Shown: piece after piece, positions 36,539 through 44,740 of the stretch
Layout of the letters: each line of letters begins with the position of its first letter
Position numbering within the stretch: position 1 is the stretch's first letter
Origin: Aquabacterium sp.
Lineage (GTDB): Bacteria > Pseudomonadota > Gammaproteobacteria > Burkholderiales > Burkholderiaceae_C
Direction of reading: 5' to 3'
Assembly: GCA_023266355.1 (NCBI GenBank)
Contig: JAHFQM010000003.1
Span: 1 to 64,000, forward strand
Length of the DNA: 64,000 nt
Translations under genes and position numbers: made by a program
The notes under the pieces: model-generated
What the model was told of the DNA's origin: nothing
Database searches by the model: none
The model's input: the letters and a program-made list of their open reading frames with translations, nothing else

Positions 36539-37803
36539 TGGAACGCGTCACCGCGCTTGACGTCTTCTATGGCGATGAGTTGATCGGCACCGTCTTCGAC
36601 ACCGAGCCCTTGAGCTTCGAATACACGCCGGCCTGGCTGGGCAGACAACAGCCGGCAGGCCCCTTCCCCCTGTCCAGCATCGCGCTCCAGCCGGGGCGCT
36701 TGGTCGCCCCCCAGGTGCAGGCCTTCTTCGAGAACCTGCTGCCCGAGGGCGAGGTGCGTGCCTACCTCTCGGCTCAGCGCAAGGCATCCACCCTGTTTGC
36801 ACTGCTGCAAGAGGTGGCAGGCGACACGGCGGGTGCCTACGTGATGCTGCCCCAGGGCCAACGCCCTCAGCCTCCGCAATACGAGCCCACCAGCTGGCAG
36901 GCCCTGGCCGACATCCTGAAGTCCAAATCGGCCGCAGCCATCCAGGTTCAAGGTGAGGACGCCCGCATCTCACTGGCTGGCGCGCAAGACAAAGCGACGA
37001 TCGCCATCTTCGACGGCCAACCCATGCTGCCCAAGGGACACGCGCCGTCCACGCACATCCTCAAGCCCGACATCCGCCGGCTGGCCAAAGTGCGAGACAG
37101 CGCGGTCAACGAGGCCATCATCATGCGCACGGCCAAGCACTGCGGGCTCAGAACGGCCGAAGTCTTTTACGAGCCACTGACCAAGGCCTGTGTGGTCGAG
37201 CGCTTCGACCGACTTCGCAGAGACGATGGTGGCCTGAGCCGCGTCATCCAGTACGACCTCTGCCAGTTGGCGGGCACCGTGTCCGAAAAGAAGTACGAGA
37301 AGGAAGGTGGGCCCGGGCTGCAAGCCTGCGCCCGACTGATCCGTGAACACAGCTCACGCGCAGCCCTGGACTTGCAAGCGCTGGTGCAATGGGTGTTCTT
37401 CAACCTCTGTGTGGGCAACAACGACAGCCATGCCAAGAACCTGTCGCTGTACGCGTTGCCTGGCCAGGGCGTGCGCCTCACGCCCTTTTATGACCTGATG
37501 TGCACACGCATCTACCCAGGGCTGTCCAAAGAGTTCGCTTTCAATGTGGGCGGCGAAGTGTTGCCTGGGCAGATGGGCCACGCGCAGCTGCAAGGCATGG
37601 CCCAACAACTGGGCATGAAGCCACGGTACCTGCAAACGGTGGCAGAGGATGTGGCTGTGAAGGTTCTTGTGGCCATCGATCAAGCAGTGAATGAGATCTC
37701 GCCACTGCTGGCCCACAGCAGCCAAACATTCGCAGAGCACCTGGCGCACGAGGTGAAGTCGATCACCAAAAAGGCACAGGCGAGATTCCGCCAAGCGCCA
37801 TAG
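36538..37803 (+). CDS. hipA: HipA-family serine/threonine kinase toxin
   Basis: At 421 aa it is full length for HipA. It has the N-terminal subdomain FEYTPAWL and FFENLLPEGEVR, then ISLAGAQDK (from about 144) of the ATP loop, THILKPD, NEAIIMRTAKHCGL and VERFDR. The catalytic loop VGNNDSHAKN has Asp296 and Asn301, and the metal-binding Asp319 lies in FYDL. All catalytic residues that I know from E. coli HipA are present, so it looks active. E. coli HipA phosphorylates glutamyl-tRNA synthetase and causes growth arrest and persistence; the target here is inferred. Translation is coupled to hipB (1-bp overlap). A GTG 3 bp earlier could also start it. Confidence 0.92.
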   Translation: MERVTALDVFYGDELIGTVFDTEPLSFEYTPAWLGRQQPAGPFPLSSIALQPGRLVAPQVQAFFENLLPEGEVRAYLSAQRKASTLFALLQEVAGDTAGAYVMLPQGQRPQPPQYEPTSWQALADILKSKSAAAIQVQGEDARISLAGAQDKATIAIFDGQPMLPKGHAPSTHILKPDIRRLAKVRDSAVNEAIIMRTAKHCGLRTAEVFYEPLTKACVVERFDRLRRDDGGLSRVIQYDLCQLAGTVSEKKYEKEGGPGLQACARLIREHSSRAALDLQALVQWVFFNLCVGNNDSHAKNLSLYALPGQGVRLTPFYDLMCTRIYPGLSKEFAFNVGGEVLPGQMGHAQLQGMAQQLGMKPRYLQTVAEDVAVKVLVAIDQAVNEISPLLAHSSQTFAEHLAHEVKSITKKAQARFRQAP

Positions 37804-37829
37804 ACCACAAACGAAGGTCAGCTGCGTCC

Positions 37830-38216
37830 GTTTCGTCGCTCGATCTCCTCACGCTTCGTGAGCCGACCAGTCCGACGAACGGTCGGTTCGCCTCCGCAGC
37901 CAGCAACCGCGCGTCTTCTGACAGTTGGGCCTTGCCCTTCTTGGCTGGCTTCAGGCGGCGGTCACGCGCGTTTTTCACCTTGGGCCTGAGCACGCCCTGC
38001 ACCGGGTTGCGCGTACTGGCCGATCAGGGCGCCCAGCGTCTTGCGCTCGGCCAATGCGCGCGACACGAAGGTGCCACGGCGCATCTCGGTCTCGACCTCG
38101 GCGGCCCAGGCCATCGCGTCTGATTTGCTCTCGAACGTGCGGGCAAGCTGCGAAAATCCGGCTTTGCGGATCTTGGCTTCCCACTGGTGGTCGCCGCGCT
38201 TGTAGAAGCTGGCCAT
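37830..38216 (-). pseudogene. Phage-type tyrosine integrase, internally deleted and frameshifted
   Basis: From ATG 38216 the first about 67 residues match the N-terminal arm-binding domain of island integrases (MASFYKRGDHQWEAKIRKAG, then TFESKSDAMAWAAEVETEM). The frame then runs into QPGAGRAQAQ and stops. A second frame begins with NPVQGVLRPKVKNARDRRL and continues to EDARLLAAEAN, matching the region before the catalytic domain. Part of the core-binding domain and the whole catalytic domain (R, H, Y) are gone. It lies between hipA and the tRNA, reading away from the tRNA. Confidence 0.75.
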
Positions 38217-38338
38217 CTGTCATCCTCCGACGTCTCCGCCATGAGCAGTGTCGGAGAATTGTCGGAAAAAAGCCTGCGTATCAATTGCAGAGCCTTCTTT
38301 GAGGGGTCTGTGCGGGGTGTTTGCCCCAGGCCACAGAA

Positions 38339-38414
38339 TGGCGCGCCCGGCTGGGATCGAACCAGCAACCCCTGCCTTCGGAGGGCAGTACTCTATCCAT
38401 TGAGCTACGGGCGC
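38339..38414 (-). tRNA. tRNA-Arg (anticodon CCG)
   Basis: The 76-nt minus-strand gene has acceptor GCGCCCG pairing with CGGGCGC, D arm AGCTCAATGGATAGAGT, anticodon arm CTGCC-CTCCGAA-GGCAG with CCG, T arm with GGTTCGATCC, and encoded CCA. The 3' 48 bp are duplicated at 35875-35922 because an island integrated here. The gene remains intact because the element restored its 3' end. Confidence 0.96.
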
Positions 38415-38545
38415 AGCGCTGCGGGATTCTAGCAGCGCGACCGCCTCTGCCACGACCTATAATCTTGCCCATCGTTCTCACCGCGCATCACACCGCGCGG
38501 CGCCCACGCGTCCCACCGCGTCAAACCAGCCTGTAGCGAACACCC

Positions 38546-39079
38546 ATGAGCCAAGCGCCCCAATCCCACGAGTCCGGCCACGAAGGCCCGATCCAGACCC
38601 CCCAGCAGCTGATGGCGGCTGTGGCGGCTGCGTTCATCGTGCCGGTGGCTGTCATTGCCTTGCTGGTGAACTACGTGAACTCGGCCGCCAAGGACGCGGC
38701 TGGCAGCGACGCCCTGAGCGGGCAGGCCACGGCGCAGCGCATCATGCCGGTGGGCACCGTCGAGATCAAACTGGCCTCGGCCAACACCGGCCCGCGCTCG
38801 GGTGAAGAGGTCTACAAGGCCCAGTGCGTGAACTGCCACGGCGCAGGCATGCTGGGCGCACCCAAGTTCGGCGATGCCGGCGCCTGGGGCGGCCGCCTGA
38901 GCCAGGGCGATGCCAAGCTGCTGGAGCACGCGGTCAAGGGCTTCAACGCCATGCCTGCCCAGGGCGGTGCCGATTACTCCGACTACGAAGTGCACCGCGC
39001 CGTGGTGTACATGGCCAACGGCTCTGGCGGCAAGCTGGCCGAACCCGCGGCCCCGGCTGCAGCCGCATCGGCCCCCTGA
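38546..39079 (+). CDS. Cytochrome c5-family membrane-anchored c-type cytochrome
   Basis: The 177-aa protein has an uncleaved N-terminal helix (LMAAVAAAFIVPVAVIALLVNYV) and one heme-binding site CVNCH at Cys94-His98. GFNAMPAQGG supplies the likely axial Met. The C-terminal tail is Ala/Pro-rich. It should face the periplasm and carry electrons to or from membrane complexes. It starts 131 bp from the divergent tRNA-Arg and is followed by a strong terminator. Confidence 0.9.
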   Translation: MSQAPQSHESGHEGPIQTPQQLMAAVAAAFIVPVAVIALLVNYVNSAAKDAAGSDALSGQATAQRIMPVGTVEIKLASANTGPRSGEEVYKAQCVNCHGAGMLGAPKFGDAGAWGGRLSQGDAKLLEHAVKGFNAMPAQGGADYSDYEVHRAVVYMANGSGGKLAEPAAPAAAASAP

Positions 39080-39132
39080 GGCCTCGGCGACAACGCCTGC
39101 GACAGCCCCGGCGCCCCTGAGGCACCGCGATC

Positions 39133-39168
39133 AACCGGCCCATGACCAGTTCATGGGGCCGGTTTTTT
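39133..39168 (+). terminator. Rho-independent terminator after the cytochrome gene
   Basis: AACCGGCCCATGA and TTCATGGGGCCGGTT form a stem with a 4-nt loop and one bulge, followed by a T-run. It ends the cytochrome c5 transcript before the convergent gene. Confidence 0.9.
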
Positions 39169-39198
39169 CATGCCTGCGCTGTCATGGCGCGGCGGTGC

Positions 39199-39732
39199 TC
39201 AGCCCTTGCGCGGCGCCAGCACGTGGCCAAAACGCGCTGGCAAATCCGCAAAGGCCACGTCCTCAGGCTCCGGCCAGACGCCCGCCACGAGGGCATCGGC
39301 GGCCACGTCCATGTCCATCGACCTCAGCACACCCAGGCCCAGCTCGGTGAGCAGGAAGAGCCGGCCGTGCTCGTCCACGAAGGTGGCGCGCACCTCGTGC
39401 ACCGGCTGGCCGGTGTGGGCGTCCAGCGCAAAGCCCGCCTCGCCGCGCTGGACGCCCAGCACCCAGGGCGCGGCTTCCAGCACCACGTACACGCGCTGCG
39501 GGCCGTTCTGGAAGAACCAGGCGCCACGCTCGTCGTGGTCGTAGTTGCGGTGGATGAACTCCTTGAGCTTGTCGTGCAGGATGCGGCTGCCCTTGACCTG
39601 CGGGAAGGGCCCTGCGGCCTGGATGCGGTCGTCGCGCATGTACCAGTCGCCGCGGGCGTCCAGCGCCAGCCACTCGTAGCAATCGGGCACGTTGGGCCAC
39701 TTCTTCAGCGCGGCTTTGACGATGTCGTCCAT
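39199..39732 (-). CDS. Conserved hypothetical protein, 177 aa
   Basis: This soluble protein has no signal or membrane segment. It starts MDDIVKAALKKWPNVPDCYEWLALDARGDWYMRDD, and further conserved-looking stretches are DHDERGAWFFQNGPQRVYVVLEAAPWVLG and FLLTELGLGVLRSMD. It resembles a betaproteobacterial family of unknown function whose number I cannot give with confidence. It is followed on the same strand by an upstream hydrolase gene at 40 bp and may be cotranscribed with it. Confidence 0.75.
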   Translation of the reverse strand: MDDIVKAALKKWPNVPDCYEWLALDARGDWYMRDDRIQAAGPFPQVKGSRILHDKLKEFIHRNYDHDERGAWFFQNGPQRVYVVLEAAPWVLGVQRGEAGFALDAHTGQPVHEVRATFVDEHGRLFLLTELGLGVLRSMDMDVAADALVAGVWPEPEDVAFADLPARFGHVLAPRKG

Positions 39733-39772
39733 GTGTCTCCTTGGGGGGTTGCCCCTTGTTGCCCTGTGTGGC

Positions 39773-40777
39773 TCACAGATGATGTTTCAGCCACCGCCCC
39801 ACGGCCTGCGGCAAATCGGCGACATGGCCAGGAAAGCGCCCGGAAGGGAAGCCGACGTGGCCACCTTCGTGCGGTTGCCACAGCGTCACGGCCGGGCCCA
39901 CCTCGCCACGCGTGGGCAGGCAGGCCGCCGGGATGAAAGGGTCGTTGCGCGCGTTGAGCACCAGCGCGGGCACGTGGCGCATGGCCTTCAGCCCCGGCTT
40001 GGCCGAGCACCGCGCCCAATAGTCTTCCGTGTTGGCGAAGCCGTGCAGCGGGGCCGTGAAGGCATTGTCGTAGGCGTGGAGATCCCGCGCAGCGCGCAAG
40101 GCGGCTTCGTCGAACAAGCCGGGATGCTGCTGGAGCTTGGCCAGGGCCTTGGGCTTCATCGACTGCAGGAACATGCGCGTGTAGACCTGCCGGTTGAAGC
40201 CATGCGCCAGCGCGTGCCCGGCCGCGGCCAGGTCCACGGGCGATGAGATGGCGGCCACGGCGCGCACCGTGCGTTCGGCCTCGGCGCCCGCTTCCTGGGC
40301 CCAGCGCAGCAGCACATTGCCTCCCAGCGAAATGCCCACGGCCAGCAGCGGGCCGGCCTGGCGGCGCGCCAGGCGTTGCAGGATCCAGTCGGCCTCGGCA
40401 TGGTCGCCCGAGTGGTAGGTGCGCGGCGCGCGGTTGAGCTCGCCCGAGCAGCCGCGGAAGTGCGGCACGGCGAAGTCCCAGCCCTGGGCGTGCGACCACA
40501 GCGCGAACGCCCGGCTGTAGTGGCTCTGCGAGGAGCCCTCCAGGCCATGGAACATCACCAGCAGGGGGCGCGGGCTGGGCGTGCCAGCGGGAGCGGGCAG
40601 GAAGTCCACGTCGATGAAATCGCCGTCGGGCGTGTCCCAGCGTTCGCGCAGGTAGGCCACCGGGCCGACGCGGCGATCCGGGTGGACGCGGCTGTAGAGC
40701 GCCGGCCAGATGGTCTGCACATTGCCGGCCAAGGGGCCTGCACCGGCCAGCCAGCGGGGCGCACGGTAGCCATGCAT
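39773..40777 (-). CDS. YheT-family alpha/beta hydrolase
   Basis: The 334-aa protein has LAGNVQTIWPAL, the YheT-type GDFIDVDF and PLLVMFHGLEGSSQSHYSR. HFRGCSGELNR and the nucleophile elbow GISLGGNVLLRW (Ser) follow, with late NARNDPF (Asp) and GGHVGF (His) completing the triad. The substrate is unknown. I chose ATG 40777. It lies downstream of a small NTF2-like gene on the same strand. Confidence 0.88.
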   Translation of the reverse strand: MHGYRAPRWLAGAGPLAGNVQTIWPALYSRVHPDRRVGPVAYLRERWDTPDGDFIDVDFLPAPAGTPSPRPLLVMFHGLEGSSQSHYSRAFALWSHAQGWDFAVPHFRGCSGELNRAPRTYHSGDHAEADWILQRLARRQAGPLLAVGISLGGNVLLRWAQEAGAEAERTVRAVAAISSPVDLAAAGHALAHGFNRQVYTRMFLQSMKPKALAKLQQHPGLFDEAALRAARDLHAYDNAFTAPLHGFANTEDYWARCSAKPGLKAMRHVPALVLNARNDPFIPAACLPTRGEVGPAVTLWQPHEGGHVGFPSGRFPGHVADLPQAVGRWLKHHL

Positions 40778-40797
40778 GGCGAAACTCCTGGAGGCGC

Positions 40798-41256
40798 TCA
40801 GTGCAGGACGCCGCGCGGCTCGGTGATGTCGGGCAGGTCCTGCGCCAAACCGGGGCTGGCATGGTGCGCGACCATGCGCCAGCCCTGGGCCGTGCGCAGG
40901 TACACGTTGGTGGCCATCACGAAAGCGGTCTGCAATTGGCCATCGGGGCCCATGGCCTGGACTTTTTCGGTGACGTGGTGCACCGCGCACACCGCCGTTT
41001 CCATGCGGCGCACGTGCTCGATCGTGATGTGCACCGGCCCATTGGCGAACACGGCCTCGAAGCCGGCACGCACGGCCACCGAGCCCACCACGCGCGGGCC
41101 CCCGGGGTGCACGCAGGCGATGTCTTCGTCGTCGGCCCAGGCCTGCATCATGCGGTCGAGGTCGGCGTGCTGCATGGCGTCGTAGAACGAGGCCTCGGTC
41201 TCATCGGCCGTGGTCAGCAACACCGCTTGGGTGACTTTGGCGCGCGGGTCGGTCAT
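40798..41256 (-). CDS. NTF2-like/SnoaL-fold protein (DUF4440 type)
   Basis: The 152-aa protein has the cone-shaped NTF2 pattern: ETEASFYDAMQHADLDRMMQAWADDEDIACVHPGGPRVVG, then RAGFEAVFAN, and WRMVAHHASP at the end. Such proteins bind or isomerise small ligands. The final segment WRMVAHHAS is the usual family end. It is 20 bp upstream of the hydrolase gene and 22 bp after purU, so purU, this gene and the hydrolase are probably cotranscribed. Confidence 0.82.
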   Translation of the reverse strand: MTDPRAKVTQAVLLTTADETEASFYDAMQHADLDRMMQAWADDEDIACVHPGGPRVVGSVAVRAGFEAVFANGPVHITIEHVRRMETAVCAVHHVTEKVQAMGPDGQLQTAFVMATNVYLRTAQGWRMVAHHASPGLAQDLPDITEPRGVLH

Positions 41257-41278
41257 GCGGGCATCCTCATGCTTCAGA

Positions 41279-42163
41279 TCACTTGAAGACCACGGTCTTG
41301 TGGCCGTTCATGAGCACGCGGTGCTCGGTGTGCCACTTCACGGCACGCGCCAGCACCACGCACTCGACGTCCCGGCCCACGGCGGTGAAATCTTCGGGGC
41401 TGAGGGTGTGGTCCACGCGCTCGACGTCCTGCTCGATGATGGGGCCTTCGTCGAGGTCGGCCGTCACGTAGTGGGCCGTGGCCCCGATGAGCTTCACGCC
41501 GCGGTCGTGCGCCTGGTAATAAGGCTTGGCGCCCTTGAAGCTGGGCAGGAAGCTGTGGTGGATGTTGATGGCGCGGCCCTTGAGGAAGGCGCAGAACTCG
41601 GGGCTGAGGATCTGCATGTAGCGCGCCAGCACGACCAGGTCGATCTGCTCGCCATCGACCAGCGCTTCGACCTGCGCTTCTTGGGCGCGCTTGACCTCGG
41701 CGCCCGAGCCCGTCGGCAGCGGCAGGTGGTGGAAGGGGATGCCATAGCTGGCGGCCAGCTCGGCGTAGTCGGGGTGGTTGGAGACGATGGCCGGGATGTC
41801 GATGTTCAGCCAGCCCGAGCGCCAACGGAACAGCAGGTCGTTGAGGCAGTGGCCGTGCTTGCTGGCCATGACCAGCACGCGCGGCTTGCGCGCCAGGGCG
41901 CGAATTTGCGCGGCCATGCCGAACTGGTCGCGCACGTGCGAGAACAGCTTGTCCAGCGTGGTGGCGTCGGCCAGGTGCTCGGGCGCAGAGAAGTGCACGC
42001 GCATGAAGAACAGGCCGGTGCTGTCCTCGCTGAGCACATCGCCGAATTGCTGGGAGTCGATGATGTTGCAACCGGCCTGGTACAGCAGGCCCGACACGGC
42101 GTGGACGATGCCGGTGGTGTCGCGACAAGACAGGGTCAGGACGAATTCTTGGGGCTTCTTCAT
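41279..42163 (-). CDS. purU: Formyltetrahydrofolate deformylase
   Basis: The 294-aa enzyme hydrolyses 10-formyl-THF to formate and THF, supplying formate for purine synthesis. It has an N-terminal ACT domain (FVLTLSCRDTTGIVHAVSGLL). The formyltransferase-type catalytic domain follows with INIHHSFLPSFKGAKPYYQA, LIGATAHYVTADLDEGPII, which give the Asn-His-Asp triad. Length matches the family. Confidence 0.95.
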   Translation of the reverse strand: MKKPQEFVLTLSCRDTTGIVHAVSGLLYQAGCNIIDSQQFGDVLSEDSTGLFFMRVHFSAPEHLADATTLDKLFSHVRDQFGMAAQIRALARKPRVLVMASKHGHCLNDLLFRWRSGWLNIDIPAIVSNHPDYAELAASYGIPFHHLPLPTGSGAEVKRAQEAQVEALVDGEQIDLVVLARYMQILSPEFCAFLKGRAINIHHSFLPSFKGAKPYYQAHDRGVKLIGATAHYVTADLDEGPIIEQDVERVDHTLSPEDFTAVGRDVECVVLARAVKWHTEHRVLMNGHKTVVFK

Positions 42164-42294
42164 GGTGCCTCCGATTGTAGGGGCCTGCTGTGACGGCCCC
42201 TCACCCTAGAATGCCCGTCAAAGGTCGAAGCCATGGGCTCACCGACACCGCCATCCCGCCAGACCACGCCACCGACACCGCACCACGAGGACGC

Positions 42295-42912
42295 ATGGCC
42301 CCCTTGCCCGACGCCGCCGACCGCTCCCAGGCCCTGGCCGACCTGCTCTCGCGCGTCGCTTTGGGCGACCGCGCCGCCTTCGACCGGCTTTACCGTGACA
42401 CAAGTCCGCATCTGCTGGGCGTGATCCTGCGTATACAAAGAGACCGGGCCCAGGCCGAGGACGTGCTGCAAGAGGTGTACGTGAACGTCTGGCGTTCGGC
42501 GCAGAGCTTCAATCCCGCGCTCAGCCAGGCCCGCACCTGGCTCAACAGCGTGGCCCGCAACCGGGCCATTGACAGCCTGCGCCGTCGCCAGGCGGAGCCG
42601 CAGACCCTCAGCCGCTTCCAGGCCGGCCCGGACGAGGACGACACCGACATGCTGCAAGACATCGCCGCCGACACCCCTGGCCCGCTCGACCTGCTCGAGC
42701 AGGCCAGCGACGCCCGCGCGCTCACAAGCTGCATGAAGGACCTGAGCGGCGAGCAGCAGCACAGCCTGGCCCTGGCCTACTACCAGGGCCTGACGCATGC
42801 CGAGGTCGCCGAACAACTGGGGCACCCGCTGGGCACCGTGAAAAGCTGGGTGCGTCGCGGCTTGCAGAGCCTGAAGACTTGCCTGGAGCGGGCCTCGCTG
42901 GCCCTGAACTGA
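42295..42912 (+). CDS. ECF-type RNA polymerase sigma factor
   Basis: The 205-aa protein has sigma region 2 (GDRAAFDRLYRDTSPHLLGVILRI, QAEDVLQEVYVNVWRSAQSF, ARTWLNSVARNRAIDSLRRR). Region 4 (SLALAYYQGLTHAEVAEQLGHPLGTVKSWVRRGLQSL) follows. I chose ATG 42295 because GAGGA precedes it and upstream codons (a GTG start at 42190 is possible) look non-coding. The next gene encodes its likely anti-sigma factor, 1 bp after the stop. The signal is unknown. Confidence 0.92.
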   Translation: MAPLPDAADRSQALADLLSRVALGDRAAFDRLYRDTSPHLLGVILRIQRDRAQAEDVLQEVYVNVWRSAQSFNPALSQARTWLNSVARNRAIDSLRRRQAEPQTLSRFQAGPDEDDTDMLQDIAADTPGPLDLLEQASDARALTSCMKDLSGEQQHSLALAYYQGLTHAEVAEQLGHPLGTVKSWVRRGLQSLKTCLERASLALN

Positions 42913-42913
42913 C

Positions 42914-43663
42914 ATGGACTACAGCCGCCCCGAACTGGCCGACAAGCTGGCCGCGGAGTACGCCCTGGGCACCCTGAGGGGCCCGGCCCGGCGCCGCTTC
43001 GAAAACCTGCTGCCGGCCCACCCCAGCCTGCGTCGCGCCACCACCGACTGGGAGCGCCGCCTGGAAACGCTCACGGCGTCCACCCCCGCGGTGGTGCCGC
43101 CACCCCGCGTGTGGCAGGGCATCCAGAACCGCCTGTTCGGCGCGCAGGACGCGCTGCAGGCCTCGGGCAGCCAGATCGGGCAGATGGCCTCGGACGCCGC
43201 GCGCAGCGTGGTGCGCTGGTGGGAGCGCCTGGCCCTGTGGCAGGGTGCCGCGGGCATGGCCACGGCCGCCGCCATCACCCTGGGCGTGATGCTGGCCCAG
43301 CCCGTGCCGGTGCAGCCGCCCATCGTGGTGGTCATGGGCGCGCAAAGCGGCGCGGCGGGCAACGGCATTCAGCCGGCGTCGTTCGTGGCCAGCGTCAGCG
43401 GCGATGGCCGCAGCCTGGTGCTCAAACCGCTGAGCGAGGGCCAGACCGTGGCCCTGAACAAGGCGCTCGAACTCTGGGCCGTGCCGGCGCAGGGCGCGCC
43501 GCGCTCGCTAGGCGTGGTCTCGCAGCAAAACGCCACCACGGTGTTGCGCACGGCCCTGCTGAAAGACACGGCGGCCTTCGCATTGACGGTCGAACCTCCA
43601 GGTGGCTCGCCGTCCGGCCAGCCCACGGGCCCCATCGTCTCGGTGGGCAAGCTCCAGCTGTGA
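42914..43663 (+). CDS. RskA-type membrane anti-sigma factor
   Basis: The 249-aa protein has a helical N-terminal domain (LADKLAAEYALGTLRGPARRRFENLL) that should clamp the sigma factor. One membrane helix (AAGMATAAAITLGVMLAQPV) lies at about residues 112-131. The C-terminal RskA-like domain contains LVLKPLSEGQTVALNKALELWAVP and a GPIVSVGKL ending. No zinc-binding HxxxCxxC is present, as in RskA. It inhibits the upstream ECF factor until a periplasmic signal is received. Confidence 0.88.
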   Translation: MDYSRPELADKLAAEYALGTLRGPARRRFENLLPAHPSLRRATTDWERRLETLTASTPAVVPPPRVWQGIQNRLFGAQDALQASGSQIGQMASDAARSVVRWWERLALWQGAAGMATAAAITLGVMLAQPVPVQPPIVVVMGAQSGAAGNGIQPASFVASVSGDGRSLVLKPLSEGQTVALNKALELWAVPAQGAPRSLGVVSQQNATTVLRTALLKDTAAFALTVEPPGGSPSGQPTGPIVSVGKLQL

Positions 43664-43824
43664 CAAATTGCCGCTGCACGCGCCCCACCTGCATCTGGGT
43701 GCTGCGTTGGCACCGGTTGCTGCATCTGTGGGGTGGGGTCGGCGCGTAGTGGTCTTCAAGCGCGCATGTTGCGCGCCGGTGTCCAGGCCCCAGGCCGGCG
43801 CACCCAGCTCACCGGAGACCCCTC

Positions 43825-44382
43825 ATGAACAACACCCCTGTCCTGTCCTTGCGCGCCCTGTCCCTGACCGCTGTTGCCGCCGTGGCCGTTCTGGCCGGTT
43901 GCGCCAGCCAGCCCATGGTCAAGAACGCCGAGCTGCCCGAAGCCGTGCGCGTGCCGGCCGGCAACACCCAGTCGATGTTCACCGTCGGCAGCGGCGAGCT
44001 GACCTACGAATGCCGCGAGAAGAAGGACATGGCCGGTGCGTTCGAGTGGGCCTTCGTCGGCCCCGCCGCCACCCTGAGCGATGCCAAGGGCACCGTGGTC
44101 GGCAAGTACTACGCCGGCCCGACCTGGGAGTCCAACGACGGCTCCAAGGTGACCGGCAAGCAAGTCGCCGTCAGCCCCGCCGCCGCCGGCAACATCCCCC
44201 TGCAACTGGTCAAGGCCAACCCCGCTTCGGGCGCCGGCGTCATGCAGGGCGTGAGCTTCATCCAGCGCCTGAACACCGTGGGCGGCGTGGCCCCGGCCCT
44301 GCCTTGCGGTGCCGAGCAAAAGGGCGACAAGAAGGTCGTGGGCTACAAGGCCGACTACGTCTTCTACAAGCCCGCCATGTGA
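43825..44382 (+). CDS. DUF3455 lipoprotein
   Basis: The 185-aa protein has a lipoprotein signal (AVAAVAVLAGCASQ with the lipobox Cys). The DUF3455 pattern follows: VPAGNTQSMFTVGSGELTYECR, VGKYYAGPTWESNDGS, FIQRLNTVGGVAPALPC and YKADYVFYKP. The function is unknown. It sits after the ECF sigma/anti-sigma pair, a combination I have seen repeatedly, so it is probably a regulon member. The 161 bp before it hold a GCGCGC-type hairpin but no clear promoter. Confidence 0.85.
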   Translation: MNNTPVLSLRALSLTAVAAVAVLAGCASQPMVKNAELPEAVRVPAGNTQSMFTVGSGELTYECREKKDMAGAFEWAFVGPAATLSDAKGTVVGKYYAGPTWESNDGSKVTGKQVAVSPAAAGNIPLQLVKANPASGAGVMQGVSFIQRLNTVGGVAPALPCGAEQKGDKKVVGYKADYVFYKPAM

Positions 44383-44433
44383 TGAGGCGGTCGGGGCCTC
44401 CAACCCCGACATCGGCCGACATCGGCCCATGAA

Positions 44434-44457
44434 AAAAGCCCGGCATGCCGGGCTTTT
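44434..44457. terminator. Bidirectional rho-independent terminator
   Basis: AAAAGCCCGGCATGCCGGGCTTTT is a perfect palindrome with A/T runs on both sides. It serves the DUF3455 gene on the plus strand and the zinc-finger gene on the minus strand. Confidence 0.9.
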
Positions 44458-44498
44458 GCTTGTCTGGCCACCCCTGTTGCCAGGGGCCGGGCACGCGG

Positions 44499-44720
44499 TC
44501 AGTGACCGTGCGCGACCTTCTCGCCAGCCTTGAGCTTGTACACGGTGCCGCAGTAAGGGCACTTGCCCTCGCCATGGCCCGCCACGTCGATGAAGACGCG
44601 GGGGTGGTTGCTCCACAGCGCCATCTTGGGGTTCGGGCAGAACACCACGCCAGGGCCTTGCAGCTCGGCGGCGGTGACTTCCACAGTGGCGGGGGCTTGT
44701 TGCTTGCTGCTGTTGCTCAT
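44499..44720 (-). CDS. Small zinc-finger protein (NDUFS6-like domain), 73 aa
   Basis: A zinc site is formed by VFCPNPKMALWSNHPRVFID and GEGKCPYCGTVY, giving Cys, His and two further Cys. This is the CHCC pattern found in bacterial homologues of a complex I accessory subunit. The role in bacteria is not established. It lies 20 bp downstream of ilvE on the same strand and is probably cotranscribed with it, an order common in Burkholderiales. Confidence 0.88.
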   Translation of the reverse strand: MSNSSKQQAPATVEVTAAELQGPGVVFCPNPKMALWSNHPRVFIDVAGHGEGKCPYCGTVYKLKAGEKVAHGH

Positions 44721-44740
44721 GGGAAAACTCCGTCAGGGGC

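Larger units (their letters stand above)
35923..38338. mobile_element. Relic genomic island in tRNA-Arg(CCG) carrying hipBA
   Basis: Sequence between the two 48-bp repeats holds hipB, hipA and a broken integrase next to the tRNA, the usual location of an island integrase. TGTCGGA-type short repeats occur inside both ends (about 35959-35980 and 38250-38275) and resemble integrase arm sites. Codon and base use is somewhat less GC-rich than the flanks. 35923-36140 and 37804-37830 hold no gene. The element cannot excise by itself because the integrase is broken. Confidence 0.85.

Noticed and set aside
41210..42193. Plus-strand gene over purU
   Set aside because: It is the antisense frame of a clear purU with full-length domains.
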